Shown here: positions 35,091-42,164 of the stretch, piece by piece | How positions within the stretch are numbered: the first letter of the stretch is position 1 | Layout: every line of letters begins with the position of its first letter | Origin: Betaproteobacteria bacterium | GTDB taxonomy: Bacteria > Pseudomonadota > Gammaproteobacteria > Burkholderiales > SG8-41 | DNA: 42,164 nt | Assembly (NCBI GenBank): GCA_947465215.1 | Contig: CANHZX010000004.1 | Location: forward strand, 1-42,164 | Reading direction: 5' to 3' | Made by a program: the position numbers and the translations under genes | The notes under the pieces: generated by a model | Told to the model about the DNA's origin: nothing | The model's database searches: none | What the model saw: only the letters and a program-made list of their open reading frames with translations

Positions 35091-36052
35091 GTATCAGCCA
35101 ATCTCCGACGTTTGTGGATCTGCATCCGGCAACGGACCGTTTTCTCGACGATGTACAGTCCGGGCTGGCGCGCACCCCCAAGTCGCTGTCCCCGAAATAT
35201 TTCTACGATGACCGCGGCTCCGCGCTGTTCGAGGCAATCTGCGGGCTTCCCGAGTATTACCCGACGCGTACTGAACTCGCGCTGATGCGTGAGCATGTGG
35301 TCGCGATGGCTGCCAGTCTCGGGTCAAGCAGTCTGTTGATTGAGTTCGGCAGCGGCGCGGGCATCAAAACCGAAGTATTACTGCAGGCAATGCAACCCGC
35401 AGCTTATGTCGCGGTAGACATCTCGTCCGCTGCGCTGCGTGCGGCCGCCGACCGCCACGCTGCAATTTTTCCCGGCATACCCATGATTGCCGTCTGCGCG
35501 GACTATATGCAGCCGCTGGAGATTCCGGGGCTCTCGGCGTTCTCGGCATCACGCCGCGTGATTTATTTTCCCGGCTCTACCATTGGCAATCTGACTCTGG
35601 ACGAGGCGCGGGGTTTTCTGCGTGACGCACGCCGACTGGCCGGTCCGGGTGGCGCGATGCTGATCGGCGTTGATCTCAAAAAAGATCCGGCGGTGCTGCA
35701 TGCCGCCTATAACGATGCGCAGGGCGTCACGGCCGCATTCAATGTGAACCTGCTCGAGCGCATCAATCGCGAACTGGGTGCTGATTTTGAAGTGGCGAAG
35801 TTTCGTCACATCGCTTTTTATGACGCAGTCGCCGGGCGCATTGAAATGCATCTGGAGAGCCAGTGCGCACAGTCGGTTTCGGTGAGCGGGCGCAGGTTTG
35901 CATTTGCTGCCGGCGAACGCCTGCATACCGAAAACTCCTGCAAATATTCGGTCGATGAATTCCGGCAGCTGGCGCAGTCGGCAGGATTCCGCGCACGCCA
36001 GGTCTGGAGTGATCCGCAGCAGTATTTTGCAGTGCATCTGCTGGAAACCTGA
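35087..36052 (+). CDS. egtD: L-histidine N-alpha-methyltransferase (EgtD family)
   Basis: EgtD trimethylates histidine to hercynine with S-adenosylmethionine, the first step of ergothioneine synthesis. The 321-residue protein shows SPKYFYDDRGSALFEAICGLPEYYPTRTE, the SAM-binding EFGSGAGIKTEVLL, YVAVDISSAAL and FPGSTIGN. The C-terminal HTENSCKYSVDEF is also typical. In many bacteria egtB, the sulfoxide synthase gene, is adjacent; neither neighbour here is egtB. The upstream gene encodes PBP7 and may be cotranscribed. No good ribosome binding site precedes the ATG, which lies in a palindrome. Confidence 0.92.
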   Translation: MGISQSPTFVDLHPATDRFLDDVQSGLARTPKSLSPKYFYDDRGSALFEAICGLPEYYPTRTELALMREHVVAMAASLGSSSLLIEFGSGAGIKTEVLLQAMQPAAYVAVDISSAALRAAADRHAAIFPGIPMIAVCADYMQPLEIPGLSAFSASRRVIYFPGSTIGNLTLDEARGFLRDARRLAGPGGAMLIGVDLKKDPAVLHAAYNDAQGVTAAFNVNLLERINRELGADFEVAKFRHIAFYDAVAGRIEMHLESQCAQSVSVSGRRFAFAAGERLHTENSCKYSVDEFRQLAQSAGFRARQVWSDPQQYFAVHLLET

Positions 36053-36180
36053 GCACGACCGATAGTCACCATGCGGAATGGCGGCGTCTGAAGCAGCATT
36101 ACATCCCGAATACTCACTGCAGGAACCCGTTGTCCGCCTGAATACAGTGTGGAATGTCGAGCTGGTTTCAAGTCGGGCAA

Positions 36181-36189
36181 TGCTAAACT
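36181..36189 (+). promoter_or_regulatory. Extended -10-like site upstream of the second MFS gene
   Basis: TGC followed by TAAACT resembles an extended -10 element, 42 bases before the MFS start. The -35 position (CTGGTT) is weak. It lies in the 179-base gap after egtD, so the transporter probably has its own promoter. Confidence 0.35.
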
Positions 36190-36231
36190 CGTACGCCTGT
36201 TGTTGATTTTCCGGCGCAGCGCAAATTTCCG

Positions 36232-37362
36232 ATGGCCATATATCTCACGCTGGTGGTGATTGTCCTCAATCACATTGCTTTCGGCGGCAGCCGGGTGGTG
36301 GTGTCGCTGTTCGCACTGGAATCGGGTGCGACACAGATGCAGGTCGGTTTCCTGATGGCGTTGTATGCGCTCTGTCCGATGCTGTTTGCGATTGCCATTG
36401 GAAAGCTTGCGGACCGGGTCGGGCCGCGGCTGCCGATGCTGCTCGGCAGTACAGGCCTGGGCATAGCGCTGCTGCTCAACGTGTTGTGGCCGACGCTGAC
36501 CACGCTTTATGTAGCGTCCTTTCTGCTCGGTTCTTCATTCCATTTCTTTTTTGTCACGGTTACCGGCGTCGCCGGCGGCATCGGCGGCCCGGAAAACCGC
36601 TCGCGCAATTACGCGATTGTCAGCCTCGGGTTTTCCGGTGCGGGTTTCATCGGACCACTGATCGCCGGGTTTTCGATTGATTACTTGGGGCACTTGAAGA
36701 CCTTCATGATCCTCGCGGCCTTCACCGTGATTCCGATTCTGATGCTGTTGCGCAATCCCGGTTTCCTGCCCGGAGCCGCGAAAGCTTCCGGGGGTCCCGG
36801 CGGCGGTGCGATGGAACTGTGGCGCGCGCCGAAGCTGCGCAACACTTTCATCGCCAGCGGGTTTATCTCCGCTGGCTGGGATCTGTTCAATTTCTATATG
36901 CCGGTCTACGGCCACGGTATCGGCCTGTCGGCATCGGCGATCGGCATCATCCTCGGCACTTTTGCGCTGGCGACTTTCGTGATCCGTTCCGTGCTGCCCT
37001 GGCTGATCAAGCGGACCAGCGAAGTGCAGGTGCTGATTTATGCGATTTTTGTCGCCGCTTTCGCTTTCACGCTGTTTCCGTTCTTTTCACATCCTGTCGC
37101 GCTGGGCGCGGTGGCCTTCCTGCTTGGACTGGGCGTAGGTTGCGGTCAGCCGATGTCGATGTCGCTGATTTATGCGCTGGCCCCGAAGGGGCGCGCATCC
37201 GAAGCCGCCGGCGTACGGGTGACCGTGAACAACTTCACCCATCTGGTGATTCCGCTGCTGTTCGGTACCATTGGCTCCGCTTTCGGTTACGCGCCGGTGT
37301 GGCTGGCCAACTCGGCGCTGCTCAGCATTGGTGGCTGGCTGGTGCGGCGCAGTCGCGACTGA
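36232..37362 (+). CDS. MFS transporter
   Basis: The 376-residue protein has about twelve hydrophobic segments. The MFS motif A-like GKLADRVGPRLP lies between TM2 and TM3, and the central loop is Gly-rich (ASGGPGGG). The segment GCGQPMSMSLIYALAPKGRASEAAGVRVTVNNFTHL is a conserved second-half motif of drug/organic-ion type members. The substrate is unknown. It follows egtD by 179 bases and converges on the DegP/DegQ gene with only 27 bases between and no visible terminator. Confidence 0.85.
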   Translation: MAIYLTLVVIVLNHIAFGGSRVVVSLFALESGATQMQVGFLMALYALCPMLFAIAIGKLADRVGPRLPMLLGSTGLGIALLLNVLWPTLTTLYVASFLLGSSFHFFFVTVTGVAGGIGGPENRSRNYAIVSLGFSGAGFIGPLIAGFSIDYLGHLKTFMILAAFTVIPILMLLRNPGFLPGAAKASGGPGGGAMELWRAPKLRNTFIASGFISAGWDLFNFYMPVYGHGIGLSASAIGIILGTFALATFVIRSVLPWLIKRTSEVQVLIYAIFVAAFAFTLFPFFSHPVALGAVAFLLGLGVGCGQPMSMSLIYALAPKGRASEAAGVRVTVNNFTHLVIPLLFGTIGSAFGYAPVWLANSALLSIGGWLVRRSRD

Positions 37363-37389
37363 TAAAGCAGCGCCGGAAGTTGCGACCGG

Positions 37390-38790
37390 TTAGCGGACGA
37401 TGATGGTCACGCTGAAGTCCCCCCGCAGCAGACTAACTGCATAACCACGCTCGGCACTGCTCAGCAATTTCTGGAACTCGGCAATTGTTTGTGTGCGCCG
37501 GCGGTTCACCGCGTAGATGATGTCCCCGGGGCGGAAGCCGGCTTGGAAGGCACGGCTGCCGGCGTCGACCGCGGCCACCACAATACCGCCGCCGTTGAGG
37601 CGTTCGAACAGCGGGCTGCCGCGTTCGATTTCAACCACGCGCATGCCCGGCAACTGTGCGATCGCCAGCATTTCGCCATTGCCTGCAGGCTGCGGCGGTG
37701 CGATACGTGTACGGATGCGTTGAGTGCCGCCTTCGCGTGCCACTGTCATGTCGACCTCTTCGCCGACCGGCGTCAGTCCCAGGCGGGCACGCAGGTCCGA
37801 CGGGCCGCGCACCGTGCGCCCGTTGAGCGCAGTGACCACATCACCTTTGCGCAAGCCTGCTTTTTCGGCCGGCGATCCCGATTCGATGTTGGCAATCAGC
37901 GCACCGTCGAGCGAAGGAAGCTTCAGCCGGCGCTGCGCGTCCGGCGGTACATCCGCCATTTCGATACCCAGCCGGCCGCGGCGTACTTCGCCGTAGCGGA
38001 CGATCTGTTCCATCACCGAACGTGCCATCACCGAGGGCACGGCAAAACCGATACCGACGTTGCCGCCGGCCGGTCCGATGATGGCGGTGTTGATGCCGAT
38101 CAGTTCCCCGCGCAGATTGACCAGCGCGCCGCCGGAGTTGCCGGGATTGATCGAGGCGTCGGTCTGAATGAAATCTTCGTAACCCTCGACCGAAAGCCCG
38201 CTTCGGCCCAGCGCGCTGACGATGCCCGAAGTCACAGTCTGGCCGATGCCGAAGGGGTTGCCGATGGCCATGACATAGTCGCCGACCTGCAGCATGTCGG
38301 AGTCGCCGATGCGCAGTGCGCTGAGGTTTGGTGCGCTGATCTGCAGCACGGCGATGTCGGTGCCGGGGTCGGTGCCGATCAGTTTGGCGGGGAACTGGCG
38401 ACGGTCTTTCAGTGTGATCAGGACCTGCTCGGCGTCCTTGATCACATGATTGTTGGTCAGGATGTAACCGCGTGAGGCGTCAACGATGACGCCGGAGCCC
38501 GCCGCCTGTTCCTTGCGCTGCGGTTTGTCGGGCAGATTGAAAAAGCGGCGGAAGAACGGGTCGCGGAACAGCGGGTTGTCTTCCATCGGCGCACGCGTCA
38601 TCACCGATACGTTGACCACGGCCGGTGTTACCTGATTGACTAGTGGCGCCAGCGTCGGCAGCCCGCGCACATCGGGTGCCGCCGTCTGCGCCAGGGCTCC
38701 CACCGGCAGCAGTGCGGCGGCCAGGGTCCACAACACACCCGGCTTCAGGAGGTTATTTAAAAACAACGAGATGAGATTCATGGTCGGCAT
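37390..38790 (-). CDS. DegP/DegQ-type periplasmic serine protease
   Basis: HtrA-family proteases degrade misfolded envelope proteins. The 466-residue product has an N-terminal export signal (hydrophobic WTLAAALLPVGALAQ, cleavage near residue 35), the trypsin-like domain with H115 (TNNHV), D145 (TDIAVL) and S219 (GNSGG), and two PDZ domains, the first after GRLGIEMADV and the second after MRVVEIERGS. Three codons inside, a second ATG (38781) is also plausible. A GC-rich hairpin GGGCG-CTG-CGCCC lies at 38803-38815 in the 5' untranslated region. A spermidine-synthase-like gene lies upstream on the same strand. Confidence 0.93.
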   Translation of the reverse strand: MPTMNLISLFLNNLLKPGVLWTLAAALLPVGALAQTAAPDVRGLPTLAPLVNQVTPAVVNVSVMTRAPMEDNPLFRDPFFRRFFNLPDKPQRKEQAAGSGVIVDASRGYILTNNHVIKDAEQVLITLKDRRQFPAKLIGTDPGTDIAVLQISAPNLSALRIGDSDMLQVGDYVMAIGNPFGIGQTVTSGIVSALGRSGLSVEGYEDFIQTDASINPGNSGGALVNLRGELIGINTAIIGPAGGNVGIGFAVPSVMARSVMEQIVRYGEVRRGRLGIEMADVPPDAQRRLKLPSLDGALIANIESGSPAEKAGLRKGDVVTALNGRTVRGPSDLRARLGLTPVGEEVDMTVAREGGTQRIRTRIAPPQPAGNGEMLAIAQLPGMRVVEIERGSPLFERLNGGGIVVAAVDAGSRAFQAGFRPGDIIYAVNRRRTQTIAEFQKLLSSAERGYAVSLLRGDFSVTIIVR

Positions 38791-38844
38791 GCTTTACAAG
38801 ATGGGCGCTGCGCCCGTCATTTTCAAGCTGCCGATGATAATCCC

Positions 38845-38871
38845 GCTGCGGCCGCGGCGTATGGCCGCAGC
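38845..38871. repeat. Inverted repeat between the synthase-like and protease genes
   Basis: GCTGCGGCC (38845-38853) and GGCCGCAGC (38863-38871) form a perfect 9-base inverted repeat around a 9-base loop. It begins five bases after the upstream gene's stop on the minus strand. No T-run follows, so it may stabilise the mRNA 3' end or act as a weak terminator. Confidence 0.5.
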
Positions 38872-38875
38872 ACGC

Positions 38876-40906
38876 TTATTTGAGGATCTTGAACAGGTTG
38901 TTGAAGCTGTCCGTCCACAACCGCAGCCCGGGGATTTCGCCGATCGGCTGTTTGGTATCGGCAATGCGCGCATGGGCCAGTGCTTTTTCGCTGCGTGACA
39001 CCAGCACCCAGTCGGTCTTGGCGAAATCCGAGCCGTCTTCCGGATCGTCGCTGATCAGCACGGTGTGCAGGCCGTTTTCATCGGCGATGCGTTTCACTAC
39101 GGGGGCTAGGTGCAGGAAGCGGTTGGTGACGTGGAAGGCAATGACGCCGTCCTGTTTCATGTTCTTCAGATAGACTCCCATCGCCTGGTGCGTCATCAGG
39201 TGGGTTGGGATGGAGTCGCTGGAGAAGGCATCGATGGCGAGTACATCGTAGTTCTGGGGCGTTTCGCGTTCCATTGTCAGGCGCGCATCGCCGAGTAGGT
39301 TTTCAATTTTTGCGGGCGTCGAAGTCAGGTAGGTGAACTCCTTCATCGCGACGTCGATGACCTGCGGATTGATTTCATAAAAGCGGTAGCTGTCGCCCTT
39401 GCGGCCGTATACCGCCAGCGTGCCGGCACCGAGGCCGACTACGCCGACATTGATGGCGGCAGCACCTTCGCGTTTGACGCTGATGATGCGGCCGATGCCG
39501 GAGTCGGGTCCGTAATAGGTGGTCGGCTGCTGCTGTTTTTCCGGTAGCAGGAACTGCTCGCCGTGCATGATCACTCCGTGCATCAGACGGCGCGTGCCGG
39601 TGGTGCTGTTGGCGTCGCCGTAATCCTTGACGCGCAGCGTGCCGTAGAAATTCCGCGCCATTACCCTTGCGTCGTTCGACAGCATGTTGATGTAGTTGTG
39701 CACGTGGTAACCGGTGAAACCCGCGGCTGCCAGCGCTAGCACCGGCACGAGAACCATTACGCGCCGCGCGACATAGGCCGCCAGCAGGGCGGTGAATACC
39801 AGGCCGAAGCCGAACTCGTAATAGGTATTGAACAGCTTGGGTGCCACAAACCCCACCAGCAGGCCGCCGATTGCGCCGCCCAGCGAAATCATCAGGTAAT
39901 AACCCGTGAGGTGACGCGGCGCCGGTTTTAGTGCGGCGAGCTCACCGTGGAAGAACATGCACATTACGAACAGGCCGACGGCGAACAGCGGAATCGCTTC
40001 CTTTATGTTCATCACGCCGCCGTCAGTGTGCAGCGCCCAAGCCATCGCACCGACGATAACCAGCAGCGGTCCGAAGAAAATCGTGCGCTGATACCAGTTG
40101 CGGCCTTCAAAACACAGAACGAAGGACAGCAGGTACAGCGTCAACGGCAGAATCCACAGGAAGGGCACCGAGGCGACGTCGTGGGTGATGTGGTTGGTCA
40201 CCGCGATCAGCATGAACGAACCCATTGCCGCCAGTGCCAGCCACAATACATAGTCTGCTGCACGAGGCGCGGGACCGTCAGCCGCTGCGATACCGCTGGC
40301 CGGCGTGGCTGCGGTGCTTTGCGACGGTCGCAGGCTGAACACTGCGGAAGTCGCGCACAGCGCGGCAAACAGCGCGTAACCGACGCTCCAGCCGATTGAC
40401 TGCTCGTGTGTGGTGACCCAGGGTTCCACGGCAAAGGGATAGGCGATCAGCGCGATCAGCGAGGCGCCGTTGGACAGAGCGAAGAGGCGATACACGTTTT
40501 TGGCATCGGGGAAGCTGCGAGAGAACCAGGCTTGCAGCAGCGGGCCGGTGGTCGACAGCAGGAAATACGGAAGACCGATGGTTGCCGCGAGCAGACCGAG
40601 GATCAGCCAGGTCGGATCTTCAGCGCCTTCAGGCTTCCAGCCGGTGCCGGCGATGATCGGCAGCGACACCAGGCTCGCCAGCAACAGCGCCACGTGCAGG
40701 ATCACCTGTGGACGTGGTTTGAGAAAACGGATGGTCCAGTCGGCATAGGCATAACCGAACAGCAGTACCAATTGGAAAAACATCAGGCAGGTTGTCCACA
40801 CAGCGGCGGAACCGCCGAACCAGGGCAGTATCTGTTTGGCCATGATCGGTTGCACCAGAAAAAGCAGGAAGGCACTTGCGAAAATAGTCAGCGCATAGAT
40901 CGGCAT
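38876..40906 (-). CDS. Membrane-fused spermidine synthase-like protein
   Basis: The 676-residue protein has an N-terminal half with many hydrophobic segments (about residues 1-400), then a soluble spermidine synthase-type methyltransferase fold. The SAM-site parts are visible: VGVVGLGAGTLAVYG, YEINPQVIDVA, LLGDARLTME and DVLAIDAFSSDSIP. True spermidine synthases have a catalytic DxxDP-type motif where this one reads DAFSSDSIP, so polyamine synthesis is doubtful. Such fused proteins are widespread but uncharacterised; they may transfer an aminopropyl or methyl group at the membrane. It is followed by the DegP-type gene on the same strand. Confidence 0.85.
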   Translation of the reverse strand: MPIYALTIFASAFLLFLVQPIMAKQILPWFGGSAAVWTTCLMFFQLVLLFGYAYADWTIRFLKPRPQVILHVALLLASLVSLPIIAGTGWKPEGAEDPTWLILGLLAATIGLPYFLLSTTGPLLQAWFSRSFPDAKNVYRLFALSNGASLIALIAYPFAVEPWVTTHEQSIGWSVGYALFAALCATSAVFSLRPSQSTAATPASGIAAADGPAPRAADYVLWLALAAMGSFMLIAVTNHITHDVASVPFLWILPLTLYLLSFVLCFEGRNWYQRTIFFGPLLVIVGAMAWALHTDGGVMNIKEAIPLFAVGLFVMCMFFHGELAALKPAPRHLTGYYLMISLGGAIGGLLVGFVAPKLFNTYYEFGFGLVFTALLAAYVARRVMVLVPVLALAAAGFTGYHVHNYINMLSNDARVMARNFYGTLRVKDYGDANSTTGTRRLMHGVIMHGEQFLLPEKQQQPTTYYGPDSGIGRIISVKREGAAAINVGVVGLGAGTLAVYGRKGDSYRFYEINPQVIDVAMKEFTYLTSTPAKIENLLGDARLTMERETPQNYDVLAIDAFSSDSIPTHLMTHQAMGVYLKNMKQDGVIAFHVTNRFLHLAPVVKRIADENGLHTVLISDDPEDGSDFAKTDWVLVSRSEKALAHARIADTKQPIGEIPGLRLWTDSFNNLFKILK

Positions 40907-40982
40907 GATATTTAACCAGTTGATTTTATTGAATTATTTTTTACCGTCTTAAAGCGGGTCTGCACCTGTCGGTTTACAACAC

Positions 40983-41014
40983 AAAAACGCCCGCCGGCGA
41001 TGACGCGGCGGGCG
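40983..41014 (-). terminator. Terminator after the Bug binding-protein gene
   Basis: On the minus strand, CGCCCGCCG (41014-41006) pairs with CGGCGGGCG (40996-40988) around a 9-base loop. Five T (40987-40983) follow. It lies 66 bases after the stop of the binding-protein gene and ends that transcript before the synthase-like gene. Confidence 0.85.
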
Positions 41015-41080
41015 CGACGTTTGCAAACCGCCGCGATTTTACCTGCTGCCGCGGCGGCGTGCGCGGCAGAGGGCGATACG

Positions 41081-42028
41081 TCAGTCGGCCTTGATGTTCG
41101 ACTTCTTGATGACTTCAGACCAGCGCGCAGACTCGGCTTTGACGTGATTGGTGAACTCGGCCGGCGTATTGCCCACCGGATCGGAACCGTCGGCCGCCAT
41201 GCGTTTCTGCAGATCTGCTGATTTGAGGATCACCACCACTTCGCGGTGGATGCGCTCGACCACGCCTTTGGGCGAGCCGGCCGGGGCGAACAGCCCGTAC
41301 CAGTTCGAGACGTCAAAGTCGGGAATCCCGGCTTCCTTGACGCTTGGCACGTCGGGCAGCGACGCTGCGCGAGACACATTGGAGACCGCGAGCGCGCGCA
41401 GCTTGCCGGTCTTCAGGTGCGGCAGCACGGAGATGATGCTGGGGAAGGACGCCTGGATGCGGCCGGACAGCATGTCGGTATAGGCTGCGCCCATGCCCTT
41501 GTAAGGTACATGCATCATGTCGGCCCCGGTACGCACTTTGAACAGTTCGCTGGTCAGATGGATCAGGCTGCCCTGACCGGACGATGCGTAATTGATCTTG
41601 TTCGGATTGGCCTTGGTGTAGGCCACCAGTTCCTTGACCGTTTTAGCTGGCACGGCCGGATGCACGATCAGCACATAGGGCTGGCTGGTGACCTGGGTTA
41701 TGGCGAGGAAGTCGCGCGTGGGCACATAACGCGCCTTGTAGAGCAACGGATGGATGACAAAGGTCGCGCTGCCCATGAACAGCGTATGGCCGTCGGCCGG
41801 AGCCTCGCGCATGATGTCCACGCCGACATTGCCGCCGCCGCCCGGGCGGTTGTCGACGACAACGGTCTGTCCCAGGCGTTCACCCAGCGGTGTGGCGATC
41901 GAGCGTGCGGTGGTGTCCATGCCGCCGCCGGCGGCGAGCGGTACGATCAGGCGTACCGGCTTTTCCGGATAAGCAGCGAACGCCGGCAGGGCCAGCGCGC
42001 ACAGCGTGATGGTCAGCAGTTTTTGCAT
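41081..42028 (-). CDS. Bug (TctC) family periplasmic binding protein
   Basis: The 315-residue protein has a signal peptide (MQKLLTITLCALALPAFA) and the Bug receptor pattern: YPEKPVRLIVPLAAGGGMDTTAR, then VDNRPGGGGNVG, NYASSGQGSLIHL and MMHVPYKGMGAAYTDML. Bug proteins bind small carboxylates or related solutes. They are greatly expanded in Bordetella and related Burkholderiales, usually as orphans without tctA/tctB membrane genes. No membrane partner is in the window. The TctDE-like kinase/regulator pair lies 8 kb away with no evident link. A terminator follows the gene. The ligand cannot be inferred. Confidence 0.93.
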   Translation of the reverse strand: MQKLLTITLCALALPAFAAYPEKPVRLIVPLAAGGGMDTTARSIATPLGERLGQTVVVDNRPGGGGNVGVDIMREAPADGHTLFMGSATFVIHPLLYKARYVPTRDFLAITQVTSQPYVLIVHPAVPAKTVKELVAYTKANPNKINYASSGQGSLIHLTSELFKVRTGADMMHVPYKGMGAAYTDMLSGRIQASFPSIISVLPHLKTGKLRALAVSNVSRAASLPDVPSVKEAGIPDFDVSNWYGLFAPAGSPKGVVERIHREVVVILKSADLQKRMAADGSDPVGNTPAEFTNHVKAESARWSEVIKKSNIKAD

Positions 42029-42063
42029 GTTGGTTTCCTCGTATTTTTATGGTTCGCCGCGTT

Positions 42064-42164
42064 TCAGGCTGCGGCGATGGCAAGGGTTCGGCAGTCCGCA
42101 ACCGTTTCCAGTGCCGTTAGCTGCGCGTGCAGCGCAGCTGCAGGTGCGTGTCCACTGGCCATAC
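42064..42164 (-). CDS. 3' end of a possible upstream gene (partial)
   Basis: The minus-strand frame runs off the right edge and ends at 42064, 35 bases before the Bug gene. The last 32 codons read MASGHAPAAALHAQLTALET followed by a short hydrophobic end. The amphipathic, Ala/Leu-rich end resembles a C-terminal helix of an enzyme. An MmgE/PrpD-type end is conceivable but not supported beyond composition. Confidence 0.35.
   Translation of the reverse strand, partial: MASGHAPAAALHAQLTALETVADCRTLAIAAA

Noticed and set aside
37489-38475. A 328-codon plus-strand open frame opposite the DegP-type gene
   Set aside because: It mirrors the protease coding region and is His/Asp/Arg-rich shadow sequence.

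Overview
The window looks like a chromosomal segment of a betaproteobacterium, probably Burkholderiales or a close relative. The DNA is G+C-rich throughout. Gene order supports this placement: tuf-rpsJ followed by intact S10, spc and alpha ribosomal operons, a uvrA / MFS / ssb block, fmdB - DUF502 - aspS - nudB, and a Bug (TctC-type) periplasmic binding protein. The assignment is inferred from gene order and protein sequence, not from any search.

Positions 1-15383 are one long run of translation genes on the + strand. They comprise tuf, the S10 genes (rpsJ to rpsQ), the spc genes (rplN to rpmJ, including secY and infA) and the alpha genes (rpsM, rpsK, rpsD, rpoA, rplQ). Promoter-like sites lie at the S10/spc and spc/alpha boundaries, and a long bidirectional terminator closes the block. 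A 105-base gap between rpsJ and rplC holds two hairpins.

Positions 15452-22685 hold a minus-strand pair (uvrA overlapping a glycerate kinase gene), then an MFS transporter and ssb on the + strand, and acetate kinase converging on ssb across a shared terminator.

Positions 22872-28983 are a + strand series: zinc-ribbon FmdB protein, DUF502 membrane protein, aspS, a secreted RNase Sa/barnase-type ribonuclease with its barstar inhibitor, nudB, nadA and an EEP-family phosphohydrolase. The toxin/inhibitor pair sits inside this housekeeping series, coupled by stop-start overlaps.

Positions 28984-42164 are more varied. They hold a glycine-zipper envelope protein with a duplicated zipper, an Atm1-type ABC exporter, a TctDE-like two-component system, a 379-base gene-free stretch, a PBP7-type peptidase, egtD, a second MFS transporter, a DegP/DegQ-type protease, a membrane-anchored spermidine-synthase-like protein, a Bug binding protein and the 3' end of a probable further gene. 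The gene-free stretch contains a tandem operator-like repeat and an orphan terminator on a possible structured RNA.

No tRNA, rRNA, CRISPR, IS element or phage gene was seen. The items that most deserve follow-up are the orphan structured RNA and terminator at 33972-34078, the rpsJ-rplC leader, the ribonuclease/barstar insertion, and the duplicated glycine-zipper protein.
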